Shown piece by piece: positions 54,116-62,678 of a DNA stretch of 64,000 bases (position 1 is its first letter; every line of letters starts with the position of its first letter). Location: positions 62,001-126,000 of the forward strand of contig NZ_KB899915.1 in assembly GCF_000378465.1 (NCBI RefSeq), read 5' to 3'. The position numbers were made by a program, and so were the translations under genes. Below the pieces are notes generated by a model, which worked only from the letters and a program-made list of their open reading frames with translations, was not told the DNA's origin and did not search any database. The stretch is from Elioraea tepidiphila DSM 17972 (GTDB lineage: Bacteria > Pseudomonadota > Alphaproteobacteria > Acetobacterales > Acetobacteraceae).

Positions 54116-54856
54116 TCAGCCGGCCTTCCGGCCGCGGCGCGGCGGGTCGCGTCCGAACAGGATGCGGAACCAGGCCGTCGACAGCATGTCGGCGACCTCG
54201 TCCTCGCCCATCGAGGCGAGCGGCGCGAGTGCGGGTCGCACATAGAGATCGCGCAGCACGCCCTCGACCATCGCGATGCAGGCGAGCGCCCGCGCGATGC
54301 GCTCGTGCGGCGGCAGATCGAGCGCGGGATCGGCACGCTCCCACGCGCGCACCACCCGCGCCGCGAGGGCGAGGTTCGCCTCCTGGCCGATGCGCGCGAA
54401 CTCGGCCTCGACATTGCCGAGTTGCATCAGGCAGCGCATCAGCCCGGCATTCGCGCGATAGACCCGGACGTAGTAGCGGTTGGCGGCGACGATGCGCGGA
54501 TAGAGCGCCGTTCCCGGCGCGCTGACGGGCCGACGCGCCCGCACCGTCGCCATGAAGTCGCCGAGCACGTCGCGCGCGGCCGCGCTGCGGTCGGGCCAGT
54601 AGCGGTAGAACGTTCCGTGTGCGAGACCGGCGCGCGCGGCACAGTCCGCGACCCGCAGGTCGTGCAGACCACCTTCCTCGAGCAGCGCGGCGACCGCCCC
54701 CATCAGCCGAAGCCGCGTCCGCACGGTCTTGGGCTCATCTGCGGCGAGCGCCAAGCGTGCGCCCAGCTCGTCACGATAGACGAACGGGCCGTGGCGGCTG
54801 TCATCCGCGGCCCGCGCCTCCAGGCTCGGCTTCGGCTGAAATTCTGACATTGACAT
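54116..54856 (-). CDS. TetR-family transcriptional regulator
   Basis: This 246-residue repressor has an N-terminal TetR helix-turn-helix (RVADCAARAGLAHGTFYRYW, about 70-90) preceded by an unusually long 40-residue leader. The ligand-binding domain is helical and unassigned. The gene is divergent from the CoA-ligase operon. A palindrome at 54844-54865 covers its start codons (ATG 54856 and ATG 54850), consistent with autoregulation and control of the operon. Acyl-CoA or amine ligands would fit the neighbours (inference). C-terminal RDPPRRGRKAG is basic. Confidence 0.9.
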   Translation of the reverse strand: MSMSEFQPKPSLEARAADDSRHGPFVYRDELGARLALAADEPKTVRTRLRLMGAVAALLEEGGLHDLRVADCAARAGLAHGTFYRYWPDRSAAARDVLGDFMATVRARRPVSAPGTALYPRIVAANRYYVRVYRANAGLMRCLMQLGNVEAEFARIGQEANLALAARVVRAWERADPALDLPPHERIARALACIAMVEGVLRDLYVRPALAPLASMGEDEVADMLSTAWFRILFGRDPPRRGRKAG

Positions 54857-54865
54857 CAGTGTCAG
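54844..54865. promoter_or_regulatory. Predicted TetR operator
   Basis: CTGACA-t-TGACATCA-g-TGTCAG: nearly perfect 22-bp inverted repeat (10 of 11 half-site positions pair apart from the centre and one mismatch). It overlaps the TetR start codon and lies about 40 bp before the ribosome site of the divergent operon, a typical position for TetR autoregulation. Confidence 0.65.
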
Positions 54866-54904
54866 TTATCGCGAGCCTGACCGCAAGAGGAGGAGGAACG
54901 CACG

Positions 54905-54943
54905 GTGTCGCAGGCCACCCAGGCAGAGGCGCAGCCCGGCTGA
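54905..54943 (+). CDS. Twelve-codon leader cistron before the CoA ligase
   Basis: GTG 54905 is preceded by the very strong site AGAGGAGGAGGA with eight-base spacing. It encodes VSQATQAEAQPG and stops at TGA 54941-54943, whose last base begins the ATG of the ligase (TGATG). The ligase start has no ribosome site of its own, so its translation probably depends on this leader. It could be a regulatory leader peptide or only a coupling device. Confidence 0.55.
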   Translation: MSQATQAEAQPG

Positions 54944-56580
54944 TGCCGATGGAGCACATCCTGGCCGCCCATGCGACGATGCGCGCCCGCGTCGAGGCCG
55001 CGCCCTTCGCCCCGTCGCTTGGCGCCTTCGTCGATCAGCAGGCAGCGCAGCACGGATCGGCCCTGGTCTGGCGCTTCATCGAGCAGCCCGACGAACTCCC
55101 GATGCGCGCGCTGAGCTACACGCGGCTCGCCGAGGCGACGCGACGCATCGCCGCGGGCCTCGCCGCGCGCGGGGTGAAACGCGGCGAACGCGTCGGCGTG
55201 ATGCTGCCGAACATCCCCGCCTTCCCGCTCACCTGGCTGGCGCTCGCCCGCCTCGGCGCGGTCATGATCCCGATCAACACCGGCTATACCGCGCGCGAGC
55301 TCGACTATGTGCTGAGCGATGGCGGCGCGGCGCACCTCGTGGTGCACGAGGGCGCGCTTCCGGTGCTGCTCGATCTGCTGGCGCAACGCCCTCTGCTCGA
55401 TCCCGGCGCGATCCATGTGGTCGGCCGACCGCCCGCGGGGATGCGCGCCTGGGAGAGCCTGCTGGAGGCCGATCCGCTCGCCGACGCGCCGGATGGGCCG
55501 GGGCTCGAGGACCTGGTGAACCTGCAATACACCTCGGGAACGACCGGGTTCCCGAAGGGATGCATGCTGACGCATCGCTACTGGCTGACGCTCGGTCGCG
55601 TCGCGGCCGCGCGCGGCGGCGATGTGGGGGTGCTGCTCGCGGCCCAGCCCTTCTATTACATGGACCCGCAATGGCTGCTGCTCATGGCGATGCATCTCGG
55701 CGGGCGGCTGGTGGTGGCGCCCCGCGCCTCGGCGAGCCGCTTCCTCGACCGCGTGCGCGCCGAGGGTGTCGAGTACTGCATCTTCCCCCAGCCGGTGCTT
55801 AAACTCCCCGAACGACCGGATGACGCGGCGAACCCGCTGAAGCGGGTGTCGATCTACGGGCTGCGCCCCGACATGCACGCGGAGCTGGAGCGGCGCTTCG
55901 GCTGCATCGCGCGCGAGAGCTTCGGCATGACCGAGATCGGCTCCGGACTGACCATGCCGCCGGAGGCGACCGGGATGGTCGGCAGCGGCAGTTGCGGCCT
56001 GCCCGCGCCGTTCCGCGAGGCCTCGATCCGCGACGAGCACGGGCGCGCGCTCGGTCCCGACGCGGTCGGCGAGCTCTGGATCCGCGGCCCTGGCATCCTC
56101 AAGGGCTACTGGAACAAGCCGGAGGCGACCGCGGATGCGTTCCGCGACGGCGGCTGGTTCCGCACGGGCGATCTGTTCCGGCGCGACGCGCACGGCTTCC
56201 ACTTCATCGTCGGCCGCGTCAAGGACATGATCCGCCGCTCGGGCGAGAACATCGCCGCGCGCGAGGTCGAGGCGGTGCTGCTCCAGCTCGACGCGGTGGC
56301 GGAGGCGGCCGTCATCCCCGTGCCCGACGCCGATCGCGGCCAGGAGGTGAAGGCCTGCCTGGTGCTGCGGCCCGGCCTGACGCCAGAGGACCTGCCGGCG
56401 GAGCGGGTGTTCGCCCACTGCGCGCGCGGACTCGCGCGTTTCAAGGTGCCGCGCTTCCTGGAGTACCGCGATGCGCTGCCGAAGACGCCCTCGCAGAAGA
56501 TCGCCAAGCACGTGCTGATCGCCGAGCGGGCCGATCTGCGCGAAGGCGCGATCGATCGGCTCGCGCTGGCGCAGGGATAG
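54943..56580 (+). CDS. AMP-forming acyl-CoA synthetase, CaiC/fatty-acid ligase type
   Basis: This enzyme activates a carboxylic acid to its CoA thioester through an acyl-adenylate. The 545-residue protein has the P-loop-like LQYTSGTTGFPKGCM, the adenylate motif SFGMTEIG, the hinge WFRTGDLFRRDAHGFHFIVG and the catalytic lysine region KTPSQKIAKHVL. Sequence style resembles crotonobetaine/carnitine-CoA ligases and long-chain acyl ligases; the acid is unknown. ATG 54943 is in the stop codon of a short leader; ATG 54949 is possible. It is the first enzyme gene of the cluster opposite the TetR gene. Confidence 0.85.
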   Translation: MPMEHILAAHATMRARVEAAPFAPSLGAFVDQQAAQHGSALVWRFIEQPDELPMRALSYTRLAEATRRIAAGLAARGVKRGERVGVMLPNIPAFPLTWLALARLGAVMIPINTGYTARELDYVLSDGGAAHLVVHEGALPVLLDLLAQRPLLDPGAIHVVGRPPAGMRAWESLLEADPLADAPDGPGLEDLVNLQYTSGTTGFPKGCMLTHRYWLTLGRVAAARGGDVGVLLAAQPFYYMDPQWLLLMAMHLGGRLVVAPRASASRFLDRVRAEGVEYCIFPQPVLKLPERPDDAANPLKRVSIYGLRPDMHAELERRFGCIARESFGMTEIGSGLTMPPEATGMVGSGSCGLPAPFREASIRDEHGRALGPDAVGELWIRGPGILKGYWNKPEATADAFRDGGWFRTGDLFRRDAHGFHFIVGRVKDMIRRSGENIAAREVEAVLLQLDAVAEAAVIPVPDADRGQEVKACLVLRPGLTPEDLPAERVFAHCARGLARFKVPRFLEYRDALPKTPSQKIAKHVLIAERADLREGAIDRLALAQG

Positions 56581-56585
56581 CGGCG

Positions 56586-57389
56586 ATGCCGATCCGATAC
56601 GAAATCGAAGGCGAGGTCGCGGTCTTCACGGTCGAGAACGGTGCCGTGAACCCGACCACGCCGGCGATGCACAAGGAACTGCATGCGGCCCTGACCGCAT
56701 TCCTGCGCGACACGCGCATCCGCTGCGGCATCCTGACCGGCGCTGGCGACCGCGCCTTCTGCGCGGGCGACGACATCCGCACGCCTCGCCGCGACGCCAC
56801 CACCGAACAGGTGCTGGCCGATCATCTCTGGCCGCACAGCAGCGAAGGCGAGACCCCGCACGACTTCTCCTGGTCGCGTGACGTGCTGGCGATGGAGCGC
56901 TACAAGCCGATCATCGGCGCGGTGAACGGCTGGTGCGTCGGCATGGGGCTGATCTACCTGCTCACGCTCACCGATCTCCGCATCGCCGCGAGCACGGCAC
57001 GGTTCGGCTTTCCCGAGATCGCCTACGGCATGGGCGGGGCGGGCGGATCGACGCGGCTGCTCCGCATGATGCCGCACACCGCCGCGATGTGGATGCTGCT
57101 CACCGGCGATCCCGTCACTGCGGAGGAGGCCGAGCGCGCGTTCCTGGTGAACCGCGTCGTGCCGCCGGAGCGGCTGATGGACGAGGCGCGCGCGGTCGCA
57201 GCGAAGATCTGCCGCCATCCGCCCGCTGCCGTGCGCGTCGAGATGGAGGCGAGCTATCGCGCGCAGGATCTCGGCCGCGCCGAGGCGATCGCCTTCACCA
57301 AGCACCTCTACCGCCTCCAGCGCCTCGGCCTTGCCGGCGGCGGCGACGCGCTCGACGGCGGCTTTCTGTATCGTCGGGGAAATCAGTGA
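56586..57389 (+). CDS. Crotonase-fold protein (enoyl-CoA hydratase/isomerase family)
   Basis: The 267-residue protein has an oxyanion-hole strand GDRAFCAGDDIR and INGWCxGMG-like AVNGWCVGMGLIYLL. The segment FGFPEIAYGMGGAGGSTRL holds the first catalytic glutamate (PEI). In rat crotonase a second glutamate lies in the next helix (AMEMVLTGD); here that helix reads AMWMLLTGD, so it is tryptophan. Ordinary hydration of enoyl-CoA is therefore doubtful; isomerase, dehydratase or hydrolase chemistry with one acid is likelier. It starts 5 bp after the ligase, so both act on the same CoA ester. Confidence 0.85.
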   Translation: MPIRYEIEGEVAVFTVENGAVNPTTPAMHKELHAALTAFLRDTRIRCGILTGAGDRAFCAGDDIRTPRRDATTEQVLADHLWPHSSEGETPHDFSWSRDVLAMERYKPIIGAVNGWCVGMGLIYLLTLTDLRIAASTARFGFPEIAYGMGGAGGSTRLLRMMPHTAAMWMLLTGDPVTAEEAERAFLVNRVVPPERLMDEARAVAAKICRHPPAAVRVEMEASYRAQDLGRAEAIAFTKHLYRLQRLGLAGGGDALDGGFLYRRGNQ

Positions 57390-57438
57390 CGCCCGACCGC
57401 ACTGCAATGATCCACAACCACGGGAGAGGGAGACCGCA

Positions 57439-58494
57439 ATGTCCATCCGCATGACCCGGCGCGGCGTGCTCGGTACGAGCCTGGCCGCAGCAGCACTGCC
57501 GATGCCTGCCCTCGCGCAGGCCAAGCCCGATCGCATCGTCGTCAACATCTCCGGCGGGGCGATGACGAACCTGTTCCGCCGCACCTACTTCGCCGAGTTC
57601 GAGAAGCGCCACGGCATCCGCGTGGTCGACACCTCGCCGGTCGATTTCGGCAAGCTGCGCGCGATGGTCGAGAGCGGCAATGTCGAATGGACCGTCACCG
57701 AACTCGGCGGGCAGGACTTCGTGCGCGCCCAGCAGATGAACCTGCTGGAGCCGCTTGATCTCTCGATCATCGACCTCTCGCGCTACCCCGAGGCGGTGCG
57801 CAACACGACGCACACCTTCCCCTCGTCGGTCTATTCGACCGTCATGGCCTACCGCACCGACGTGTTCCCGAACAACATGCACCCGAAGGGCTGGGCGGAG
57901 TTCTGGGACGTGCGGCGCTTCCCGGGGCCGCGCACGCTGCGCAACCACCCGGTCGACAACCTCGAATTCGCGCTGCTTGCCGACGGGGTCGCGCCCGACA
58001 AGCTCTACCCGATCGACCTCGAGCGCGCCTTCGCCAAGCTCGATGAGATCCGGCCGCACGTGACCGTGTGGTGGACCACCGGCGCGCAGCCCGCGCAGCT
58101 GCTGGTCGATCGCGAGGTGGTGCTCGCCTCGGGCTGGAACGGCCGCTTCTACGACATCGCGCGGCGTGGCGCGCCGGTCGCGGTAGAGTGGCAGGGCGGC
58201 AGCGCCAAGCAGAACGCGTTCGGCATCCCGCGCGGCGCGCGCAATGCCGTCTGGGGCAATCATTTCCTCCAGGTGATGACCGACCCGAAATTGCAGGCCG
58301 TCTACGCGACCGAGCTCGCTTATCCCGGCCTGCACCCGGACGTGATGAACCACGTCGAGGAGAGCGTGAAGCCGCATCTGCCGACCACGCCGGAGAACCT
58401 GGCAAAGCAGTTCTGGCTCGGCGTCGACTGGTGGACCGAGCACGGCCAGCGTGCGCAGGAGGCGTGGAACCGCTGGATGCTGCGGCGCGGATGA
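57439..58494 (+). CDS. ABC transporter substrate-binding protein, PotD-like
   Basis: This is a periplasmic binding protein for a polyamine-like or other cationic solute, 351 residues. The signal peptide contains twin arginines (MTRRGVLGTSLAAAALPMPA ending ALAQA), so Tat export is possible. The mature part resembles extracellular solute-binding family 1/8 proteins of spermidine/putrescine systems (FEKRHGIRVVDTSPVDFGKL, VYSTVMAYRTDVFP, GWAEFWDVRRFPGPR). GGGAGAGGGAGA precedes ATG 57439. It is followed by the ATPase and two permeases of the same transporter. Confidence 0.88.
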   Translation: MSIRMTRRGVLGTSLAAAALPMPALAQAKPDRIVVNISGGAMTNLFRRTYFAEFEKRHGIRVVDTSPVDFGKLRAMVESGNVEWTVTELGGQDFVRAQQMNLLEPLDLSIIDLSRYPEAVRNTTHTFPSSVYSTVMAYRTDVFPNNMHPKGWAEFWDVRRFPGPRTLRNHPVDNLEFALLADGVAPDKLYPIDLERAFAKLDEIRPHVTVWWTTGAQPAQLLVDREVVLASGWNGRFYDIARRGAPVAVEWQGGSAKQNAFGIPRGARNAVWGNHFLQVMTDPKLQAVYATELAYPGLHPDVMNHVEESVKPHLPTTPENLAKQFWLGVDWWTEHGQRAQEAWNRWMLRRG

Positions 58495-58528
58495 TGCCCG
58501 CCGCAATCATGGTCGAGGAGCCCGCGCC

Positions 58529-59587
58529 GTGGACCTGACGGTGCGCGGCGTGGTGCGGCGGTTCGGTCCGGTGACCGCGCTTGCCGGTGTGGACCTTACG
58601 GTGGCCGAGGGTGAACTGCTCACCATCCTCGGCCCCTCGGGCTCGGGCAAGACGACGCTGCTGAAGGTCGTCGCCGGGTTCGAGATTCCGGACGAAGGCA
58701 CCGTCCGTCTCGGATCGGAGGACGTCACGCTGGCGCCGCCGCGCCAGCGCGATGTCGGCATGGTGTTCCAGAACTACGCCCTGTTTCCGCATCTGACGGT
58801 GGCCCAGAACGTCGCCTTCCCGCTGGAGATGCGGCGGATGCCCAAGCCCGAGCGTGACAGGCGCGTCGCCGAGGCGCTCGCCCTCGTCGAGCTCGCCGGC
58901 TACGAGGCGCGCCTGCCGCGCCAGCTCTCGGGCGGGCAACAGCAGCGCGTGGCGCTCGCGCGGGCGATCGTGTTCAACCCGCGCCTGCTGCTGCTCGACG
59001 AGCCGTTCGGCGCGCTCGACCGCAAGCTGCGCGAGTCGATGCAGCTTGAGGTGCGTCGGCTGCAACGGCGGCTGAAGCTCACCACGCTGTTCATCACGCA
59101 TGACCAGGAGGAGGCGCTGATCCTCTCCGACCGCGTCGCGGTGATGAATGCCGGGCGGATCGAGCAGGTGGGCACCCCAGGCGACGTCTATGCGCGGCCG
59201 GCGACGCGGTTCGTCGCTGATTTCGTCGGCGAGTCGAACCTGCTGGAAGGTCGTGCCAGCGGCGACGCCGCGGCCGAGGTGCCGGGCCTGGGCCGGATCG
59301 CGCTCGCCCGCGCCGCGGGTGCGGCCGGCGACCGCACGACGCTGCTGCTCCGCCCCGAGGCGCTGCGCGTGGGTGCGGAGGCCGCAGCGCTGCCCAACCG
59401 TGCGCACGGGCGCATCGTCGAGACCGTGTTCCTCGGGCTCTCCGTCAAGCTCAGGCTCCGGCTCGACGGCGGGCTCGAACTGCTCGCGCGCCTGCCGCTC
59501 CGCCCCTCCGAGCCCCTGCCGGCCGCCGAGGGCGAGACCGTGCCGCTCGGCTTCGCGCCGGAGGATGTGCATGTCGTCGGTGGCTGA
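58529..59587 (+). CDS. ABC transporter ATP-binding protein, PotA-like
   Basis: This ATPase has 352 residues: Walker A GPSGSGKTT, Q-loop VFQNYALFPHLT, ABC signature LSGGQQQRVALARAI, Walker B LLLLDEPFGALD and switch histidine in TLFITHDQEEA. A C-terminal TOBE-type domain (about 280-352) with VETVFLGLSVKLRLRLDGG is typical of polyamine and Fe importers. GTG 58529 is chosen because GAGGAG lies eight bases before it; an upstream ATG at 58509 is out of frame. It overlaps the next gene by 17 bp. Confidence 0.93.
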   Translation: MDLTVRGVVRRFGPVTALAGVDLTVAEGELLTILGPSGSGKTTLLKVVAGFEIPDEGTVRLGSEDVTLAPPRQRDVGMVFQNYALFPHLTVAQNVAFPLEMRRMPKPERDRRVAEALALVELAGYEARLPRQLSGGQQQRVALARAIVFNPRLLLLDEPFGALDRKLRESMQLEVRRLQRRLKLTTLFITHDQEEALILSDRVAVMNAGRIEQVGTPGDVYARPATRFVADFVGESNLLEGRASGDAAAEVPGLGRIALARAAGAAGDRTTLLLRPEALRVGAEAAALPNRAHGRIVETVFLGLSVKLRLRLDGGLELLARLPLRPSEPLPAAEGETVPLGFAPEDVHVVGG

Positions 59588-60449
59588 GGCACGCGCTGCG
59601 CCGAGCCGGGCGCGCCCCGATCCCGAACGGGCGCGCGAGCGCACGCTGCTGCTGCTCGCCGCCCCCGCACTCCTGGTGCTCGGCGTCCTGTTCGTCTGGC
59701 CGCTCCTGCGCCTGCTGTCGATGTCGGTCGCCGACGGCACGCTCGCGCAGTTCGAGAAGGCGGCCCTCGACTCCCTCTACATCGCGGTCCTGTGGGACAG
59801 CATGGAGATCGCCCTGTTCGTCACGGCGATCTGCCTTGTCCTCGCCTACCCGGTGTCGCTCTGGCTGGTGCAGGCCGGGCGCCTGGGCTTCATCCTCGGC
59901 ATGTTCTTCCTGCTGCTGCCGTTCTGGACCAGCGTGCTGGTGCGCACCTATGCCTGGATGGTGCTGCTCGGGCGCAGCGGCGTGATCAACCGCATGCTGC
60001 GCGACTGGGGACTGATCGAGGCGCCGCTGCCGCTGCTGCACAACCTCACCGGCGTGCTGATCGGCATGGTGCACGTGCTGCTGCCCTACATGGTGTTCCC
60101 GATCTACGCGGCGCTGCTGCGCATCGATCCCGATCTGAAGCGCGCCGCCGAGGGGCTCGGCGCGCCGGCCTGGCGCGTGTTCCTGCGCGTCACGCTGCCG
60201 CTCTCGCTGCCCGGCGTGTTCGCCGGCTGCGCGCTGGTGTTCGTCATCTCGCTCGGCTTCTTCATCACCCCGGCCCTGCTCGGTGGCGGGCGGGTGATCA
60301 TGATCGCGATGCTGATCGAGCAGCAGGTGCGCGAGTTCCTCGACTGGCCCTTCGCCGCCGCGCTCGCGACCGTGCTGCTCGCGGCGACCCTGGTGATCTA
60401 CGCGGCGCTCGGCCGGCTGACGGGAGGGCAAGCCCATGCCGCGCGCTAG
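59571..60449 (+). CDS. ABC transporter permease, PotB-like
   Basis: This is an inner-membrane permease of the binding-protein-dependent transport family, 292 residues with six predicted helices. The EAA loop reads EGLGAPAWRVFLRVTLPLSL, which docks the ATPase. LPFWTSVLVRTYAWMVLLGR is characteristic of PotB/PotH. ATG 59571 overlaps the end of the ATPase gene. It pairs with the second permease, whose start overlaps its end by 14 bp. Confidence 0.92.
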   Translation: MSSVAEARAAPSRARPDPERARERTLLLLAAPALLVLGVLFVWPLLRLLSMSVADGTLAQFEKAALDSLYIAVLWDSMEIALFVTAICLVLAYPVSLWLVQAGRLGFILGMFFLLLPFWTSVLVRTYAWMVLLGRSGVINRMLRDWGLIEAPLPLLHNLTGVLIGMVHVLLPYMVFPIYAALLRIDPDLKRAAEGLGAPAWRVFLRVTLPLSLPGVFAGCALVFVISLGFFITPALLGGGRVIMIAMLIEQQVREFLDWPFAAALATVLLAATLVIYAALGRLTGGQAHAAR

Positions 60450-61248
60450 GCGCCGGCGTACCGGCGGCAGGATCGCGCTGACGGTGTTCACCGGCGTCGT
60501 GTTCGCATTCCTGATGCTGCCGCTGCTGGTGGTGTTTCCGATCTCGGTCTCGTCCGCGCCCTATCTCCAGTTCCCGCCGCCCGGCTTCTCCTGGCAGTGG
60601 TACCAGCGCTATCTCGACGACCCGACCTGGATCGAATCGACCATCCGCAGCTTCAAGGTCGCGTTCCTGTGCACCGCGCTGTCGATGGCGCTCGGCGTGC
60701 CGCTCTCCTTCGCGCTGGTGCGCTCGCGCCTTCGCGGCATGCGCATCGCCGATCGGCTGGTCGCCGCACCGATCATCGTGCCGACCATCATCATCTCGAT
60801 CGCGGTCTACAGCCTGTTCGCGCAGCTCCGCCTGATCGGGGAGTGGTACGGGATCGCGATCGCGCACACGATCCTGGCCCTCCCGTTCGTGGTGATCCTG
60901 GTCTCGGCCGGGCTGCGCACCTTCGACGAGGCGCAGGAGCACGCGGCGATGGGGCTCGGCGCCTCCTGGCCGGTCGCGGTGTGGCGCATCACCCTGCCGC
61001 AGCTCCGCCCCAGCCTCGTCTCGGCGGCGTTCCTGGCCTTCGTCACCTCGTTCGACGAGCTGGTGATCGCGATGTTCCTCTCCGGCGCCTCGATGACGCT
61101 GCCCAAGAAGATGTTCGACAACATCCTGCTCGAGATCGACCCGACCATCGCCGCGGTCTCGGTGCTGCAGATCCTGCTCGCCTGCCTCTGCCTCGGCCTT
61201 GCGACGATCTTCGGCCGCGGCGCACTGCCGAGCTCGGTCACCCGTTGA
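60436..61248 (+). CDS. ABC transporter permease, PotC-like
   Basis: This second permease of the importer has 270 residues and six helices. The EAA loop is MGLGASWPVAVWRITLPQLR. PxxxFSxxWYxxYL-like PPGFSWQWYQRYLDDPTW near the start and FVTSFDELVIAMFLSG near the end are typical of PotC/PotI. An FAD oxidoreductase follows after 11 bp on the same strand, presumably acting on the imported compound. Confidence 0.92.
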   Translation: MPRARRRRTGGRIALTVFTGVVFAFLMLPLLVVFPISVSSAPYLQFPPPGFSWQWYQRYLDDPTWIESTIRSFKVAFLCTALSMALGVPLSFALVRSRLRGMRIADRLVAAPIIVPTIIISIAVYSLFAQLRLIGEWYGIAIAHTILALPFVVILVSAGLRTFDEAQEHAAMGLGASWPVAVWRITLPQLRPSLVSAAFLAFVTSFDELVIAMFLSGASMTLPKKMFDNILLEIDPTIAAVSVLQILLACLCLGLATIFGRGALPSSVTR

Positions 61249-61259
61249 GGAACGACGCC

Positions 61260-62582
61260 ATGGACCGCTCGCTGTTCCATCCCGACTTCAAGGCGCGGCC
61301 CTACTGGTGGGACGATATCCCGATCGGAGAGAACCCCGAGGCCGAGCTGCCGGCGAGAACGGACGTCGTGATCGTCGGCGGCGGTCTGACGGGGCTCAAC
61401 TGCGCGATCGAGCTCGGCCGCGGGGGCGCGCGCTGCGTCGTGCTGGAGGCGGAGGATTTCGGCTTCGGCGCCTCGACCCGCAACGGCGGTGCCGTCTCGG
61501 GCGGCGTCAATCTCGGCAAGGGCATGTCGGGCGCCAAGGCGCGCGACGGCGAGATCGACCCGGTCGTGCGCGAGATGATCGGCGATGCGGCCGAGAGCTT
61601 CACGCATATCGAGACGCTGATCGCGCGCGAAGGGATCGACTGTCACTGGGAACGGTCCGGACGGTTCGTCGGCGCCTTCACGCCGAGGCATTATGCCGGA
61701 CTCGCGGCCAAGCTCGACCTGCTGAACACGCAAGCCGCGGCCGAGGCGGAGATGGTGCCGCGCGAGCGCCAGCGCGAGGAGATTGCCTCGGACTACTATT
61801 TCGGCGGGATGCGCATCGAGCGCAGCGGCAAGCTGCATCCGGGCCTGTATCACCGCGGGCTGATGCAGGCCGCGCAGCGTCACGGCGCGGTGCTGGTCGG
61901 CCGCTGCCGCGCGGGGCGCGTGGCGCGCAACGGCACGAGCTGGTCGGTCGAGACGCAGCGCGGCACGATCACGGCGCGCGAGGTGATGATCGCGACGAAC
62001 GGCTATACCGGCGATCTGACGCCCGACCTGAAGCGGCGCGTGATCCCGCTCGCCTCGCACATCATCGCGACCGAGCCGCTCGACCCGGAGCTTGCGCGCA
62101 GCCTGATCCCGCGCGGCCGCACGCTCTCCGATACGCGCCGCGTGCTCTGCTACTACCGCATGTCACCGGATGGCACGCGCGTGCTCTATGGCGGACGCGC
62201 GCGCTTCACCCAGGTCGGGCCGGAGGTGTCTGCGCCGGCGCTCTACGCGATGATGCTGGAGCGCTGGCCGCAGCTGAAGGGCGTGCGCGTCACCCATGCC
62301 TGGACCGGCAACACGGCCTTCACCTTCGACTACCTGCCGCACATGGGTGTGACGCCATCGGGCCTGCATTACGCGATGGGCTGCAACGGCTCGGGTGTGG
62401 CGATGCTGTCCTATCTCGGCGCGCAGGTCGCGCGGAAGATCCTCGGCGGTGGCAACCGCGTCACGGCCTTCGACGGCCGCTCCTTCCCGACGCGGCCGCT
62501 CTACACCGGCCGTCCGTGGTTCCTGCCGATGGTCGGATCGTATTACCGCTTCCGCGACTGGCTCGACCGCAAGGTGGCGTGA
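61260..62582 (+). CDS. FAD-dependent amine oxidoreductase, DAO family (PuuB-like)
   Basis: This flavoprotein oxidase/dehydrogenase has 440 residues. The FAD motif VVIVGGGLTGLNCAIELGRG follows a 30-residue N-terminal part with RPYWWDDIP. FGFGASTRNGGAVSGG is the DAO-family flavin-linked segment found in gamma-glutamylputrescine oxidase and similar enzymes. GCNGSGVAMLSYLGAQVA near the end is also typical. The likely reaction is oxidative deamination or demethylation of an imported amine. It is the last gene of the cluster, 11 bp after the second permease. No aldehyde dehydrogenase accompanies it. Confidence 0.87.
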   Translation: MDRSLFHPDFKARPYWWDDIPIGENPEAELPARTDVVIVGGGLTGLNCAIELGRGGARCVVLEAEDFGFGASTRNGGAVSGGVNLGKGMSGAKARDGEIDPVVREMIGDAAESFTHIETLIAREGIDCHWERSGRFVGAFTPRHYAGLAAKLDLLNTQAAAEAEMVPRERQREEIASDYYFGGMRIERSGKLHPGLYHRGLMQAAQRHGAVLVGRCRAGRVARNGTSWSVETQRGTITAREVMIATNGYTGDLTPDLKRRVIPLASHIIATEPLDPELARSLIPRGRTLSDTRRVLCYYRMSPDGTRVLYGGRARFTQVGPEVSAPALYAMMLERWPQLKGVRVTHAWTGNTAFTFDYLPHMGVTPSGLHYAMGCNGSGVAMLSYLGAQVARKILGGGNRVTAFDGRSFPTRPLYTGRPWFLPMVGSYYRFRDWLDRKVA

Positions 62583-62678
62583 CGGCAAGAGCCGTCTCCG
62601 ATCTGTCGGAACCGGCTCAGGATCGTCTTGGCGCGCATCTTCACCCGATCCGGTATGTCCACCTGATCGGGATCTGCG

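Noticed and set aside
58509..58538. Ten-codon frame (MVEEPAPWT) before the ABC ATPase gene as a leader peptide
   Set aside because: Its codons overlap the GAGGAG ribosome site of the ATPase and it has no strong ribosome site of its own, unlike the leader at 54905.
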